A stretch of DNA of 64,000 nt from Serpula lacrymans var. lacrymans S7.9. Taxonomy: Eukaryota; Basidiomycota; Agaricomycetes; Boletales; Serpulaceae. A model generated the notes under the pieces. It did not search any database. It worked only from the letters and a program-made list of their open reading frames with translations, and was not told the DNA's origin. The position numbers and the translations under genes were made by a program. Of the stretch, positions 34,733 through 45,352 are shown piece by piece; the first letter of the stretch is position 1; each line of letters starts with the position of its first letter. The stretch covers positions 1,454,249 to 1,518,248 of the forward strand of contig NW_006763297.1 of NCBI RefSeq assembly GCF_000218685.1, read 5' to 3'.

Positions 34733-37440
34733 ATGTCGGAGCCTTTGACAACAGGACATTGTGCCTCTATTCTCATCCAATACTGCCCTGCTTGCATCGG
34801 AGGTACTGTCTTTGGGAGGCCTCTAGATGAAGGTGGTGATATCCACGTCGCTACTGATGGCAATTTCCATCATTGTTACGCTTGTGATGTACAAGCTTGG
34901 TAACAAGAGGGTTTCTGGATGCGGAAGTGGTTTCTGATAAGCCCATGGACAACGGGTTTGAGACGTATTCTGAAATAGCTGAAGGGTTTTAATATGAATA
35001 CCAAGTTGTACTGTTGAAGCGTACAATCGTATTGGAGATGTTAACTACAATACAAGTGGCTATATATACTGTCCTACTTTAGGGTAGGTGTTTGTGTTGA
35101 ACAAACGACAACGGGTGAGAACTATAACGAGTAACCAGTGTGGGAAATAGTAATGATTAACGGTAGGTAGCTACTCAAAGAAGAAATAAAGTCCGTATGA
35201 GTCACAGTTCGTAACAATCATCGCCATAGACGCTTTGCAGCCCGAAGTTTTATGAACCTGCATATTTTCTCCTGAAGTTAGAAGTCAATGCTGTTGGCTG
35301 CCAAATTGACAAGGTCCAAAAGCAGATACCTAGGGTAGTCAAAGCCCTGGTGCCTGATGAAGCCATTGACAATTGCCAGAGCTCATACCAAGCTGCAGAT
35401 GGTAAGAAACAAAAAGCCGTGATGGATAGCTTTGATGATACAGGAGTGATGGCACTTATCTGCCGACATGATATTCCCCTTTTTTTTTTGCCAATATTGA
35501 CACTCACAGTGAACAGCAGAAATATGCTGTAGCACTCATTCAACATCTGTACTTATTACTACCACTTCAAACCAATGTGATTCTTTTGTATGACATTGGG
35601 TGCATTTTCTCTCGCTCACCAGCATAAGTAAGTTTTTTCTTCTTTATTTATTTACACTACTTTAACATTTGTAGTATGACATTCTTCCAGACAGTATTGT
35701 ATCACGTCTGCGGTTTGCAACTACTGCAATGCATGCATATGGTCATGAATGGGCTTGCCAGCTCATGTATAACCCTCAAATGGCTAATGGACTCGGCCTC
35801 TCTGATGGCAAAGGGACTGAGAGGCTCTGGTCCAGGTTCATCAGACTTATAGGGATTCAGCAATCATCATCGGTGCGTAATTGATGCCAAGTCTATGATC
35901 AGATACAAGAATAACCATCACCGTCCAGTGGCAACAACGACTCTGGCTGATTGATCATCAAGCTGCAGTGATTGGACAAGATATGCAAAACATTTTAGGA
36001 ACCTGGCTCAAGTGGCGTCTCAAACGAGGTGTAGACAAACAAGATTTGGCTGCACAGGATGTGCTAGATGCTTGTGGTGTGTCCATATCCGAGCTTCAAA
36101 AAACACTGGGTAGTAGAACAAGAGTCCCAGCTTTCAATTTGTGCTTGTAAGTACTTATGAGGCTCTTGAAACTTAGGTATTGCTGACAGTATTTGAAGAT
36201 ACTCCTGCATGACTTAAAAGAGAACTAGACACAGTTATATCACTACAGGCTGGTTTAGATATTTCAGACAAGGCTTTACAGGTAACACATAAAAAAGGAC
36301 TCTGCATCAGAGGAGACACTGGAGGCTCTTGGAAGCCTCAAGCAGGGCCACAAGCATCTGATGAACAAAGTTGATGTTTTATACGCGTCTCTCAATGTAC
36401 ATGACAAGTTCCCTGGACTTAAAGGCATAGACTTGGAGTTTGTGCAGATTCTCTTGATGGCCCGGGACCTCAAAATTAATATTTGCAAATGGGCAATTGG
36501 GAGCTTCTTTAAGTGGGATAAACTTGATTGTGCAGTTGGAGGGGCACAGCAAGCACTTGGTGACATTCCTTTCTAAGGTAATCTGGCATGTTTAACTTGG
36601 TATATTAGGTACAAAGCTCCACCAGCAAACATGGCAGGATATTTCCAAGAGGCAGCCCACTCTTATGGCTGCATTGCAAAAGTTCCATATGTACTGCCAG
36701 CAGTTGCATATACTCTATGGTCCATCCTTGGCTGTCCCTCTTCCAATGCCCCTCCCAACAAAACTTAAGGACCTATGGAGTGATCAAAGCCTCACAGAAG
36801 ACGTGTGGATATCTCCATCTGCTGGTGAGATTTCACCATGGTTGGAAGACCCAGATGTGCGTGACAACATTCATGCTGCCCTAAAGCAGGACAGATGTAG
36901 AGAGGAACAACGTTGCCTGGGCTTGGAAGCCGTCGACGTGTGTCGATGGTTTGGGCGGGAACTAGCAGCAATTGAACTTGCTCTTCACCTGCCAGCCCGT
37001 ATGTTTATTTTTATTAAGCCCTGTGTGTTGATTTTTAATTGCTCTTCACAGACAACACATTCAGTCTGGCACTACAGCAGCATTGTAACCACTTGCGTCA
37101 TCTTCAAAAAAAACTCAAGAACCCACTTGCATCTCAAGCCCGCTACGACAGCCAAGCTAGCGAAGCTCTTAGGCTTGCAACAACCCTCTCAGGAGGCTTT
37201 ATTCCCACCACTTACCACTGGATTCAATATACCTCGTCGTCCAGTCCTGATTTGCCCCCCAACAACATTGATGTGGACCCACTGGAATATTGTGAAAATG
37301 AGGTCCCGCTTGGACTGGAACAAATTACACTGGGTGATATAATTACAGCAGAATCTATTGGGGATGTAGATGATGATGAAAATGAGGAACCTGCAGTAGC
37401 AGATGTAGAATTGAGATGGGACATTCCAGAGGTACAGTAG
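34733..37440 (+). pseudogene. KDZ (Kyakuja-Dileera-Zisupton) transposase, broken
   Basis: KDZ transposases are large DDE-type enzymes with CxC zinc domains found in basidiomycetes. Readable blocks: [39 protein letters not shown], then (after a solo LTR) RHRR, FYEPAYFLLKLEVNAVGCQI, VPDEAIDNCQSSYQAADGKK, AVMDSFDDTGVMALICRHDI, YDILPDSIVSRLRFATTAMH, HAYGHEWACQLMYNPQMANG, DGKGTERLWSRFIRLIGIQ, LYASLNVHDKFPGLKGIDLE, DLKINICKWAIGSFFKWDKL, KQDRCREEQRCLGLEA and CRWFGRELAAIELALHLPA. The C-terminus is acidic and ends at 37440. Damage includes the LTR at 34874-35216, a frameshift at 35221-35250 and another at a T10 run (35480-35489). The N-terminal part upstream of 34733 is absent. Confidence 0.85.
34874..35216 (+). 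mobile_element. solo LTR inserted in KDZ transposase (TSD ATCAT)
   Basis: The 343-bp element begins TGTTACG and ends CGTAACA, a 7-bp terminal inverted repeat. It is flanked by ATCAT at 34869-34873 and 35217-35221. Removing it with one ATCAT joins GGC AAT TTC CAT CAT to CGC CAT AGA, restoring GNFHHRHRR, the expected KDZ residues. It contains no internal coding region, so it is a solo LTR left by recombination. Its strand is inferred only from the TATA-like stretch near 35060. Confidence 0.93.
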
Positions 37441-37850
37441 TGTTCTCTGTTAGTTTTGGTGATTCTGCACCTAGTTGTGCTATCTATTTTCCCTTCTTTC
37501 TAAATCACTTTCCTCTTTATTCCTTTTGCTCTATTGTTCAGTATTCACTGAGCATTCTATAATTTCGCCTTTGTGGCTGATTTGTTTACCAATGTTTACA
37601 AAACTTCGGATTAGTATTGCAGAGTCCACTATTTCTATTCTTTAGTTACTCATACTGGACTCTAGGTACTGTACACATTCTGTACTCTCTGATAATATAG
37701 TTACTCATACTGGACTCTAGTTCTGTCCCTGTTAGCTCTCAGCAAGTGGCTAGACACTTCCCAGAAGTTCTCAATTGAACATTCTCTTGGTTGACTCCCT
37801 ACACATATACTCACATATGATAACTAGAACCTTCGTATCAACAATTTTCC
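37441..37850. other. AT-rich spacer with a 23-bp direct repeat
   Basis: No gene. The 23-bp unit TAGTTACTCATACTGGACTC... occurs at 37643-37665 and again at 37698-37720. It lies between the KDZ transposase end and the protease remnant. Confidence 0.7.
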
Positions 37851-37854
37851 TATT

Positions 37855-38310
37855 GTGCATCATAATAATACTGTAATTGTTGCCGGTACTGTTGCCAGAA
37901 GAGTGCGAGAGCCTCAAAACAGATTTCCTCAGCAGATATTCAACCCCAGCGATATCAATAGGCTCTCATCCTCCACTGCTCGTTTCAATGATGTGTGTAT
38001 CAATGGCTGTGCAGTGCTCATGTACTTGGAATTCAAGTCTCTTCATGCCTGTCAATGTGCCCTTCTTTCAACCCATGATCTTCTGCGCATACAATATAAA
38101 GCATCTATAAAGCATCCAATGATGCTGTGTGGAGAAACATGTCATGGACATTGTGCTGGGACAAAGATATATGGATAATACCAATTCATCAACCATCCCC
38201 TGTTGGCCACTGAGTGTTGTGTATTGCTTGTTTCTCAACTAAAGAGCTACATCTTTTTGACAGCTTTGCGGACAAGGAGGGATGGAAAGCAGATGTCAGG
38301 GTCAGTCTTT
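37855..38310 (+). pseudogene. Ulp1-like cysteine protease remnant associated with the KDZ element
   Basis: Ulp1-type SUMO protease domains are common companions of basidiomycete KDZ elements. One frame reads RLSSSTARFNDVCINGCAVL; another, from 38145, reads WTLCWDKDIWIIPIHQPSPV, GH-stop-VLCIA and KELHLFDSFADKEGWKADV. The GHW motif normally carries the catalytic histidine and LFD the catalytic aspartate; here the Trp codon is TGA at 38211-38213. The two halves are in different frames, so the gene is dead. The catalytic cysteine region was not located. Confidence 0.68.
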
Positions 38311-38783
38311 GTTGCTCCTGGTTCTCATCACTCAGTTTGAGCTTGATGACAGGATATTATGACATTAATAACATAGTTACATAGCCTTGCAAGTCAATAC
38401 TGTAAGCCTTGCCAAGTGGACTTGCAGGGCTGACTTTCAAAACCTATAGTAGTAAGCCTTAACATACTCTTATTAACAACACTACAAACTCAACCTCCCC
38501 TTAGTGCACGCCATTGCAGAGCAACATATATGATTGTGGAGTATGGGTATTAGCAATGATTGCAGGTGTATTGCGAGGGTCAGACATAACTAATCTACAA
38601 GAGAGTGACATGGTTGCTTTCCGATGCCACCTACATATACTTGTGCTCTCCATACCAGTAGCATAGTCCCTATTCCATAATGTAAGGATTCCTGCCCTCT
38701 GCTAACATCAGTAATTTGGCCTGCTGGCAACATATGGCCCAGGCCCACCAAAATAAGAGGTTGTCAGCCATTTCTTGATGCCT

Positions 38784-39240
38784 TCAACAACCCTTCACAA
38801 GACCTATTGATCTCTGAAGAGACTTCCACTGAACTAGCAGCCCAGATATATCTGTACGCAGTACATTCTTTAGCCCACTGAAGTCTCTGTCTCTGTACAT
38901 AGTGGTACAAAGTTCCATTCTCTCTTTCTCCTGTTGCCAGCACTGTCTATGCATCACATCTACGAGATTGGAGGTGAAACGAGCCTCCTCCACTGTATCA
39001 GTAGGTTCTGGTGCATTGTAAGGTGGAATAGAATCCCATTGCTCCAGGTTTGATTCGTCGAGGTTATCAGCACTTTGCGAGGCTTCATGGAACAGATAGG
39101 AGTCAGGAAGAGCTTTTGCAGCGAAGTCAATTAGCTGGTGGGGTAAAGAATGTGAAATTGCAGCATCTGGGTTTCTCTGTTCTAGCTGAGAGGAGACACG
39201 GCTTTGTCGTCTATGGCATTTGGCATATAAGCGAGTATTC
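38784..39240 (-). pseudogene. transposon-derived ORF fragment, unrecognised
   Basis: An open minus-strand frame of about 150 codons with no good start: RQSRVSSQLEQRNPDAAISH, LIDFAAKALPDSYLFHEASQ, LEQWDSIPPYNAPEPTDTVE, FTSNLVDVMHRQCWQQEKER and VLRTDISGLLVQWKSLQRSI, ending at 38784. The charged, helical style with no membrane segment suggests an N-terminal transposase region, possibly of a KDZ copy in opposite orientation. That is inference; I cannot match it to a named domain. Confidence 0.4.
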
Positions 39241-40283
39241 TGTTCCCATTATGCATCCTTTCCTCTAGATATATTAGTTTGCTTAGTCTCGGAGGCTCTA
39301 TAGCACCTACTTGTTTGAATGAGCATATCTGACCCTGTTTTGTTGGACTGCAGCCTGTCTAGTGTCTTCAGTAAGGTATTTTGCTTTTTGACCCATATAG
39401 CCTAAAGGAAGGAACATGAGACTAATGCATAGTCAAAATCTGTATCCCACCTGTTGCAATTTCTCTACCCAGAAGCATTATCACATAGGAAGATACTCTG
39501 AAAACTGATACCATTTTGATGGGGCTCCTTTCCTCTATTTTTTTTGACTAATTCCGGTGATATAATAGCTCAAAATGCACCCTAGGGATATGTTTTAAAA
39601 CTAGTAGGATAGATATACACCTTGTGATTGGCAGGAACCCTCTGGTGTGACTTACCATATTTGTCTATTTTTCTGCTCTTCTTGTCGTCTTTGTGTCCAC
39701 CACTATCTGCCAGTGCCTCCTTGTAGCCTCGGCATATTTTAAAAGCCTCATCATCAAGACATTTATCCCAAGTTTCCCAGCGATGATCCCTTCTGCTTTT
39801 CTATTTTTTTCACCTCCAGCGGATCCATTCTATCTATCCTTTTCAGACCAGAGTCCTACAAGGTATGAAAGCCTCAAAGAGAAACCAACAATGCAAAAAC
39901 TCCCCACCTGTCTCCCACATCCTTGTGTCAAAAACATCTCCTCCCCGACATATTTTTGACCGACAAAAGAGCTCCTCTCAAGCTTTTGCTTTTGGTAGGT
40001 TCCTCAGTACCACTCTATAAGAGTTTATTAAACCTACAACCGTAGAGTCCTTTCCCACTCAATATTCTGTATTACTGCCTCTATAGTTGTGTCCTCTAGC
40101 GTTGGAACACGTGTTTTTTACTGTTCCGATCTTACCTGCACTCAAACTATATCATCCATATACAGTATTGCCTTTTTTTGGTTTTGTTTTTGGCTTCTGC
40201 TTTGTGACCTACAAAAGGCTGGTCATCCGTCACATATTGTAAACCTTGCCTGATTATACACTACCCCTCTTATAATCAGTTTT
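39241..40283. other. 1-kb AT-rich stretch, nothing recognisable
   Basis: Only short frames without signature. T-rich runs occur near 39535 and 40170. Confidence 0.4.
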
Positions 40284-40667
40284 TTGTCCTCTATTGGTAA
40301 GTACAGACTCACCTATCAAGGCAAAACTGATGTCTGTCCTATAGAACATGTCTCCATGTACTTCACAATTCAAAATTCCACACCAAATCTCCACCCCTTG
40401 ACTGTCTCTGATGATTTACAGGATGATGATGGTGATTTCATTGCGGCACAAGTGGGCGGAGGGCGTGACATATGCGAGGGTGAGGTGACTCCTACACGGC
40501 TGCGTATACACATCAAAGCTACACAACGTAATTCTGGACTCGTCCGTAATGCCTGTGGGGCAATGATAAACTATAACAGAAACGATACCCATCTCCAACT
40601 GCACTTGCAGGGAGTAAGAGGTACAAAGAGCTTGAGGTCAACAGATGCTAACAAATATAGCAAGTAG
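40284..40667 (+). other. possible relic ORF of 127 codons, unrecognised
   Basis: The frame opens MSSIGKYRLTYQGKTDVCPI and includes LTVSDDLQDDDGDFIAAQVG. No domain is recognised and no splice partner is evident. It lies amid transposon debris, so it may be a relic exon or chance. Confidence 0.2.
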
Positions 40668-41188
40668 AGGACTTGGGAGTAAACTCAAGGGTTTCTGGTG
40701 AGGAGTAAAGTGGGTAATTCAAGTAATAAAAAGCTAAAGAACTATACATGGATGTGTAGGGCTTATATAGCTAATTGTCGATCCCTCAGACCGGAAGAGG
40801 AATAAAAGAAAAGTGGTCTGACAAAGAAATCAACCAATGAGAAAAACAATAACTATTGTACGACTTTTAAAGATTAATTAGCAGGTGAGAGAATGTAATA
40901 ATAAGTATTGTTATGCGTGTTCAGGAACCATATCCTCATGGTGAGGTACAATCATGACTAAAGTGCATATCTCCAGGCACTGATGGGGCTTGGAGCTGGT
41001 TGGAGAGATGTCTACCACCAGTCCTTACCCATTGTGCTGGCTGGCTGGGAGTGTTACCCAGTCTCTGATCTGCGATATGAAGTGGTAACAATGGTTGAGA
41101 AAGCCTGTGAGGGCTATGAGAAGCAAAATAGCAAATGGTACCTGTAGCCCTAGAAGCAGAGGTGTGATGGGAAAAGCATCTGAGAACC
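40668..41188. other. LTR-like AT-rich stretch, boundaries not found
   Basis: A TATA-like element (CTATATAAGCCCTAC on the minus strand near 40760) recalls an LTR promoter in minus orientation. I could not find matching ends or a target duplication, so no element is called. Confidence 0.25.
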
Positions 41189-41193
41189 AAGAC

Positions 41194-41603
41194 TGTTACG
41201 ATAACATAATTTCCGGACCTTTAATTTTCATTCTCCTCTTTAACCTTTTTCTGTAGTTTTCACACACTGTGCCAGTGGCACTTTCCCTTTTGTTCAAACT
41301 CCTCTTTCTCGCGCTACATTGTTTTTTCCTTATTTTTACATACAACTCTCTCACGCAGTGGAGCTGGTCACACGGGCTGTGCCCCATGACATCATCAGCC
41401 ACTGCCTCTATCAACTGTACAGTACACATGTACAAACAACCCTATAGTAGTATATATACCCTAATAGATCAAGGAGACTCCTCAGCAAGTCCTCCTGTTC
41501 CCACAACTAACTTGGTCCTACCTAAGGGTTAACCACTCCCTCATCACTATCTTTACAGCTTGTCTGAGTTGTGCACCAGAGTAACTAACTCTTGGTTGTT
41601 ACA
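41194..41603 (+). mobile_element. solo LTR, family 'TGTTACG...', TSD AAGAC
   Basis: The 410-bp element begins TGTTACGATAAC and ends TTGGTTGTTACA. It is flanked by AAGAC at 41189-41193 and 41604-41608. A TATA-like string (TAGTAGTATATATACC near 41445) precedes a conserved CAAGGAGACTCCTCAGCAAG. It is the inverted homologue of 62314-62727. No coding sequence inside, so it is a solo LTR. Confidence 0.95.
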
Positions 41604-41979
41604 AAGACATGGAACAAAAAGATAAGAAAATAAGAAAATATAAATGGTCCTTACAATGCCCAAACTTGTAGGGCTAAACTAATCCAGTCACAAGATGATC
41701 TATCTTCAGAGAGCCATAATGACCACTTCTTGTCTACATCTAATCACTCAGACCCGCATTTGTCAGACACGAGTGATGGGCCTCCGAACCTCTAAAAGAA
41801 GAAAAAAATGTCAGTATATTGTGATTCCTGGACTCGTCGGGGATGGTGTCCCCAGCCTCCCCAATTGCGCACTCATGTGTCCCATCAACAAGTTCCATCT
41901 CCACCGTCAGCTCAACCCTCTCACATATAGTAGGTTATTTGACATACTGGTTTACATGCACTCATCTACACCCACAGCA

Positions 41980-42831
41980 ACCGTGTTTCACTGAATGCAA
42001 TAGGAGAAGCATTTGATGATCACAGCAACAAAGAAAATGTTGCTCCTGAGTGGGAAATAATTTTTGAAGGCTCTAACAAGGTTGACGATGAGGCTATTGT
42101 AGAAGAAAAAAGTGATTTGACCCTCTTTACAAAGCTAGTTTTGACTCAGCTTCGTAAATTGTTTGCATTCTCAACCAGATAGTCCTCACACATGCAATAT
42201 ATGCAGAGGCCCTTGGCCACAAATTTGCATCTGGAAAATTTTCCCCTTGGTATGGCAAAGGAACTTGCATCCCAAGGTATTGTCTGTGTCAACTGGCCCC
42301 ATGGTGTGCTTCTCCCAGGAGAAGAGCAGTCTTCTACAGCCAAACCAAAAAGTATATCTGACTTGACGCTCTCTGAGCGCTCAAAGCTGTTTGCACCAAG
42401 GCCCTCAACAATTACTCTTCAAATCTGTGCCAAAGTTACAATGTAAGTACTATTATTTTTTTGTATTATGTACAAGCTAACACCGGCGGCTTCCTGTAGC
42501 TTAATTAATCAATTCTACCGAGCCTGTCATTGTTGGCGCTGCCCCCCCACACGGCTCTTCAGATTCTTTTGGGCGGAGGAAATTTGCCAACAATGGCATT
42601 GATAATTGCGGCTTGCCACGTGCAAAATATATATCAGCCAGGGGAACAAGGAAAGGAAAGGATCAAGGACATCCCAGTCAAGCCGCTCACCAAGATGGAA
42701 CCTTTGATGAGGATGAGCCTCCCGCAGAGCCTCCTGCAAGGACTGGTGCCAAGGGTGGCAAGAAAGTTGAGGTTGTTAAAGTTGTGCCCCCTCAATCAAA
42801 ACTATTGAAGTCAAAGGTCAGGTTTGATTAA
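41980..42831 (+). pseudogene. unrecognised gene, paralogue A ('ISDLTL' family)
   Basis: Broken or multi-exon gene of a family I do not recognise. Blocks: SLNAIGEAFDDHSNKENVAP, EKSDLTLFTKLVLTQLRKLF (about 41995-42160), then GIVCVNWPHGVLLPGEEQSS, KSISDLTLSERSKLFA (42280-42395), and after a probable intron NSTEPVIVGAAPPHGSSDSF, GRRKFANNGIDNCGLPRAKY (from 42510), ending basic and Pro-rich at 42831. The same blocks in the same order occur in the 45.3-47.5 kb gene. An in-frame TAA next to the presumed acceptor (near 42500) suggests decay. No catalytic motif, signal peptide or membrane segment is seen. Confidence 0.5.
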
Positions 42832-42846
42832 TCAAGCAATACGGAG

Positions 42847-43356
42847 TTGATGTCAGAGGCTGAGGCACCGGACAAAAATGAAGATCATGACACACAGTCT
42901 GATCCTGACACAGGATATGAAGACACCTTGCCAGCTCAAAAGCGAAAAATCAGTGCCAAGGCATCCAAACACTTAGCAAAGCAAGACGCACACTCCACAC
43001 ATTTGCAGCAGGAGAACACTACCAACAAACCACAGAAGGCCAAGAAGGCATTGGCAACGGTCAAAGAGTCACAAAAATCATCCCATACCGAGAGCCTCCC
43101 AACCACAAAAGGACAGAGTACCAGCCTTATGGTTGGCCAGTCATTGCCACTGACTGAACCCTCATCAGTAAACAAGTCCCAGAAGGACGCAGGAGTAGGT
43201 TCGCCCCATTCTCAACCTTTGAGTGCCTGCGGAGGCTCACCCAACTCTTGTATAATCCTAGCCCTACACAATGAGTGTGGAGAACAGCTAAATGTGAAAA
43301 GTAAGCATAAATATCTATTGTTGGGCTCTGCTAATATCTATCTATGTGAAGTGTAA
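42847..43356 (+). other. Lys/Ser-rich low-complexity ORF downstream of paralogue A
   Basis: 169 codons, MMSEAEAPDKNEDHDTQSDP and onward, rich in Lys, Ser, Gln and Ala (KAKKALATVKESQKSSHTES). It starts 16 bases after the stop of paralogue A and probably is, or was, its disordered C-terminal extension, matching the Lys-rich tail of paralogue B. No domain recognised. Confidence 0.4.
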
Positions 43357-43419
43357 CCTAAGCCCACACTGCACAAGGCAGGTGGTGTTTCCAAGGAGGG
43401 CAGCGTTGACCTGGACAAG

Positions 43420-44399
43420 ATGTTCAATCTACATTATTTGACATACAAGACGCTTGCAGCTCATGCCAATATACCAGAGCCTCACGACGCTATGCAACCC
43501 ACTACAAGTGCTCCCCCCTTCATTTCTGTTGCTAGTGCTTCCTTACCCTCTTCAACTGCAGAACATCCATTGGTGCAACATTCGTCTATGCCTGCTAGGC
43601 TTGCTGGCATTGAGGAGGGCTATCCTTCTGTTACACCGGGAAATGGCCGCCTTACTGTTCAAGATGTTCCTACAGAAGACCTGTATTGCGTGCCAGGGGA
43701 GGGAGCACTTCATGGCGAGCAAGTGGATGGCCACTATGCTACTAGTAGAGAACAAGACAATATCACAGCTTTAGCAGGTGCTTCTCAGGAGCCTCCCCCC
43801 CTCCTATGGACTACATGGGTCATTGCAGACAATATTTTGTGGACAGCTATGTTGGCATTAGTGGTGGCATTGCGTCACCACATCCCCCACCTACATCAGG
43901 TACTGGCCGTGCTGAAGGCCCATATTACACACCAGGGGAGGGGCCACTTTGTGATGGACAAGGGCCTTTGCATTATTCTGTGGAGCAAGTAAATACGGCA
44001 GCTGGAAAGGGAACCTTGCAAGAGCCTCCACTGCCTCTCAACAACTACACAAGTAGTGGCCGTGCTGAAGACCTGTATTGCGCACCTGGAGAGGGGGCAT
44101 GTTGTGTTGAAGATGGTGCCAGCCACTATTGGGAGCAAGTGAATGTGACAGCTGTAAGGGGTAGCTCGCAAGAGCCTCCTCCCCCTGTCAACAACTATGT
44201 AGGTCATTGCGGACAGGATTTTGTAGAAAACCATGGTGGTGGTGCTATTGCGTCACATAGATTATCGGAAGGCCAGTACACTGACTATCGACCAAGCAGT
44301 TCAGCAATGGGTGGTTGTATCAGGGACAATGGAATGAGCCTTGCACCTTGGCGGAAAATACACGCCATGCAAGACCTGACCAAGGATATGGTCAAATAA
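43420..44399 (+). pseudogene. PGEG-repeat ORF, frameshifted at a poly-C run
   Basis: Two overlapping frames form one repetitive protein. Frame one (43420-43800) contains TEDLYCVPGEGALHGEQVDG and ALAGASQEPPP. At the C7 run (43795-43801) the same pattern continues in another frame: MDYMGHCRQYFVDSYVG, GRAEGPYYTPGEGPLCDGQG, AEDLYCAPGEGACCVEDGAS, YWEQVNVTAVRGSSQEPPPP and VNNYVGHCGQDFVENHGGG. The unit is about 55-70 residues: [E][DG][LP]Y(C/Y)xPGEG, then xEQVNxTA, SQEPPPP and GHCxQxFV. Function unknown; it lacks membrane segments or a signal peptide. Confidence 0.5.
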
Positions 44400-45352
44400 C
44401 CCCAGGCGGTTATGTGCTCTCAAGCCATGAGGGTGTGCGTTGCAAAAATATGTGCAACATCACTAGCACCCTGCGCCCTCAATAAGACATACATGGACGT
44501 ACTCTAGTACTCTATCAAGATTCTGAAGTACCCCCCGGAGCACTCCGCAAGCCACACCACAGCAGGGAAATTGGTACCACACAGGGCACAGACACCAAGC
44601 AAGGGTATTACTACTATGCCCCAGGTCCAGTCCATAAAAGCCATTGTGATAGATATAGGGAAACTGCACAACTTCAAGGGACTATCAGTACTCACCACGC
44701 AAGTCCACAACACAATATAGGGGGCCTTGGACCCCCTTCATAACTTCTATTATCTGTTAATCCTCACGACACCACCACTGGCCCAAAAACGCCAGAAGTT
44801 ATCAATGCCAGGGTTCCTGATGACCATACACCCCAATATGGCGATAATAGGGGGCCCTTGGAGTTTGCAAACCCAGGGATTTGGCCTCCATGTTAGGTTT
44901 CCTAGTGGCCGTTGTTGTACTTGTAGTCAGTATTGCTGTTACACTAGATCTTGTTATACCGCTTTATTTGAATCCTGCTGCCGTTCAAAGTCATATCAGT
45001 TTTTCTCAACTCAAGGTGAATTGTAGGAAGTTGATTGTTATCATTAGTTCTTACCTTCTATTTTTTTTTGCTTCAGCAAATTGCATTCCAATATGGAAGA
45101 CCATGTTCATTGATATGAAGATTTTGCACTAAGCATCTGCCCTCGGAAAACACCCCACTTTTCTCCACTCTTCCTTCCCTCTACACTATTCTCTTGTCTG
45201 TTCAACTTTCCACTACTCAAACACCAAAAAACGCTGTGGTGAGCTACCTATATCATTGTTCATCTTCTCCTTGTACCCAACCGTTCATTGCCCTCAATCT
45301 TTGTTCTCTCCCTATCTCAGTATTGCTGAGTTCACTTGACATCTTATAAATC
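44400..45352. other. relic coding debris with one possible membrane segment
   Basis: Short frames include YYYYAPGPVHKSHCDRYRET (an echo of the PGEG repeat ORF), TTTGPKTPEVINARVPDDHT and, at 44881-45020, MASMLGFLVAVVVLVVSIAV, a strong hydrophobic segment. No coherent gene could be assembled. Confidence 0.35.

Noticed and set aside
40600..40930. Possible LTR around the CTATATAAGCC box
   Set aside because: No pair of TG/CA ends with matching 5-bp flanks could be found.
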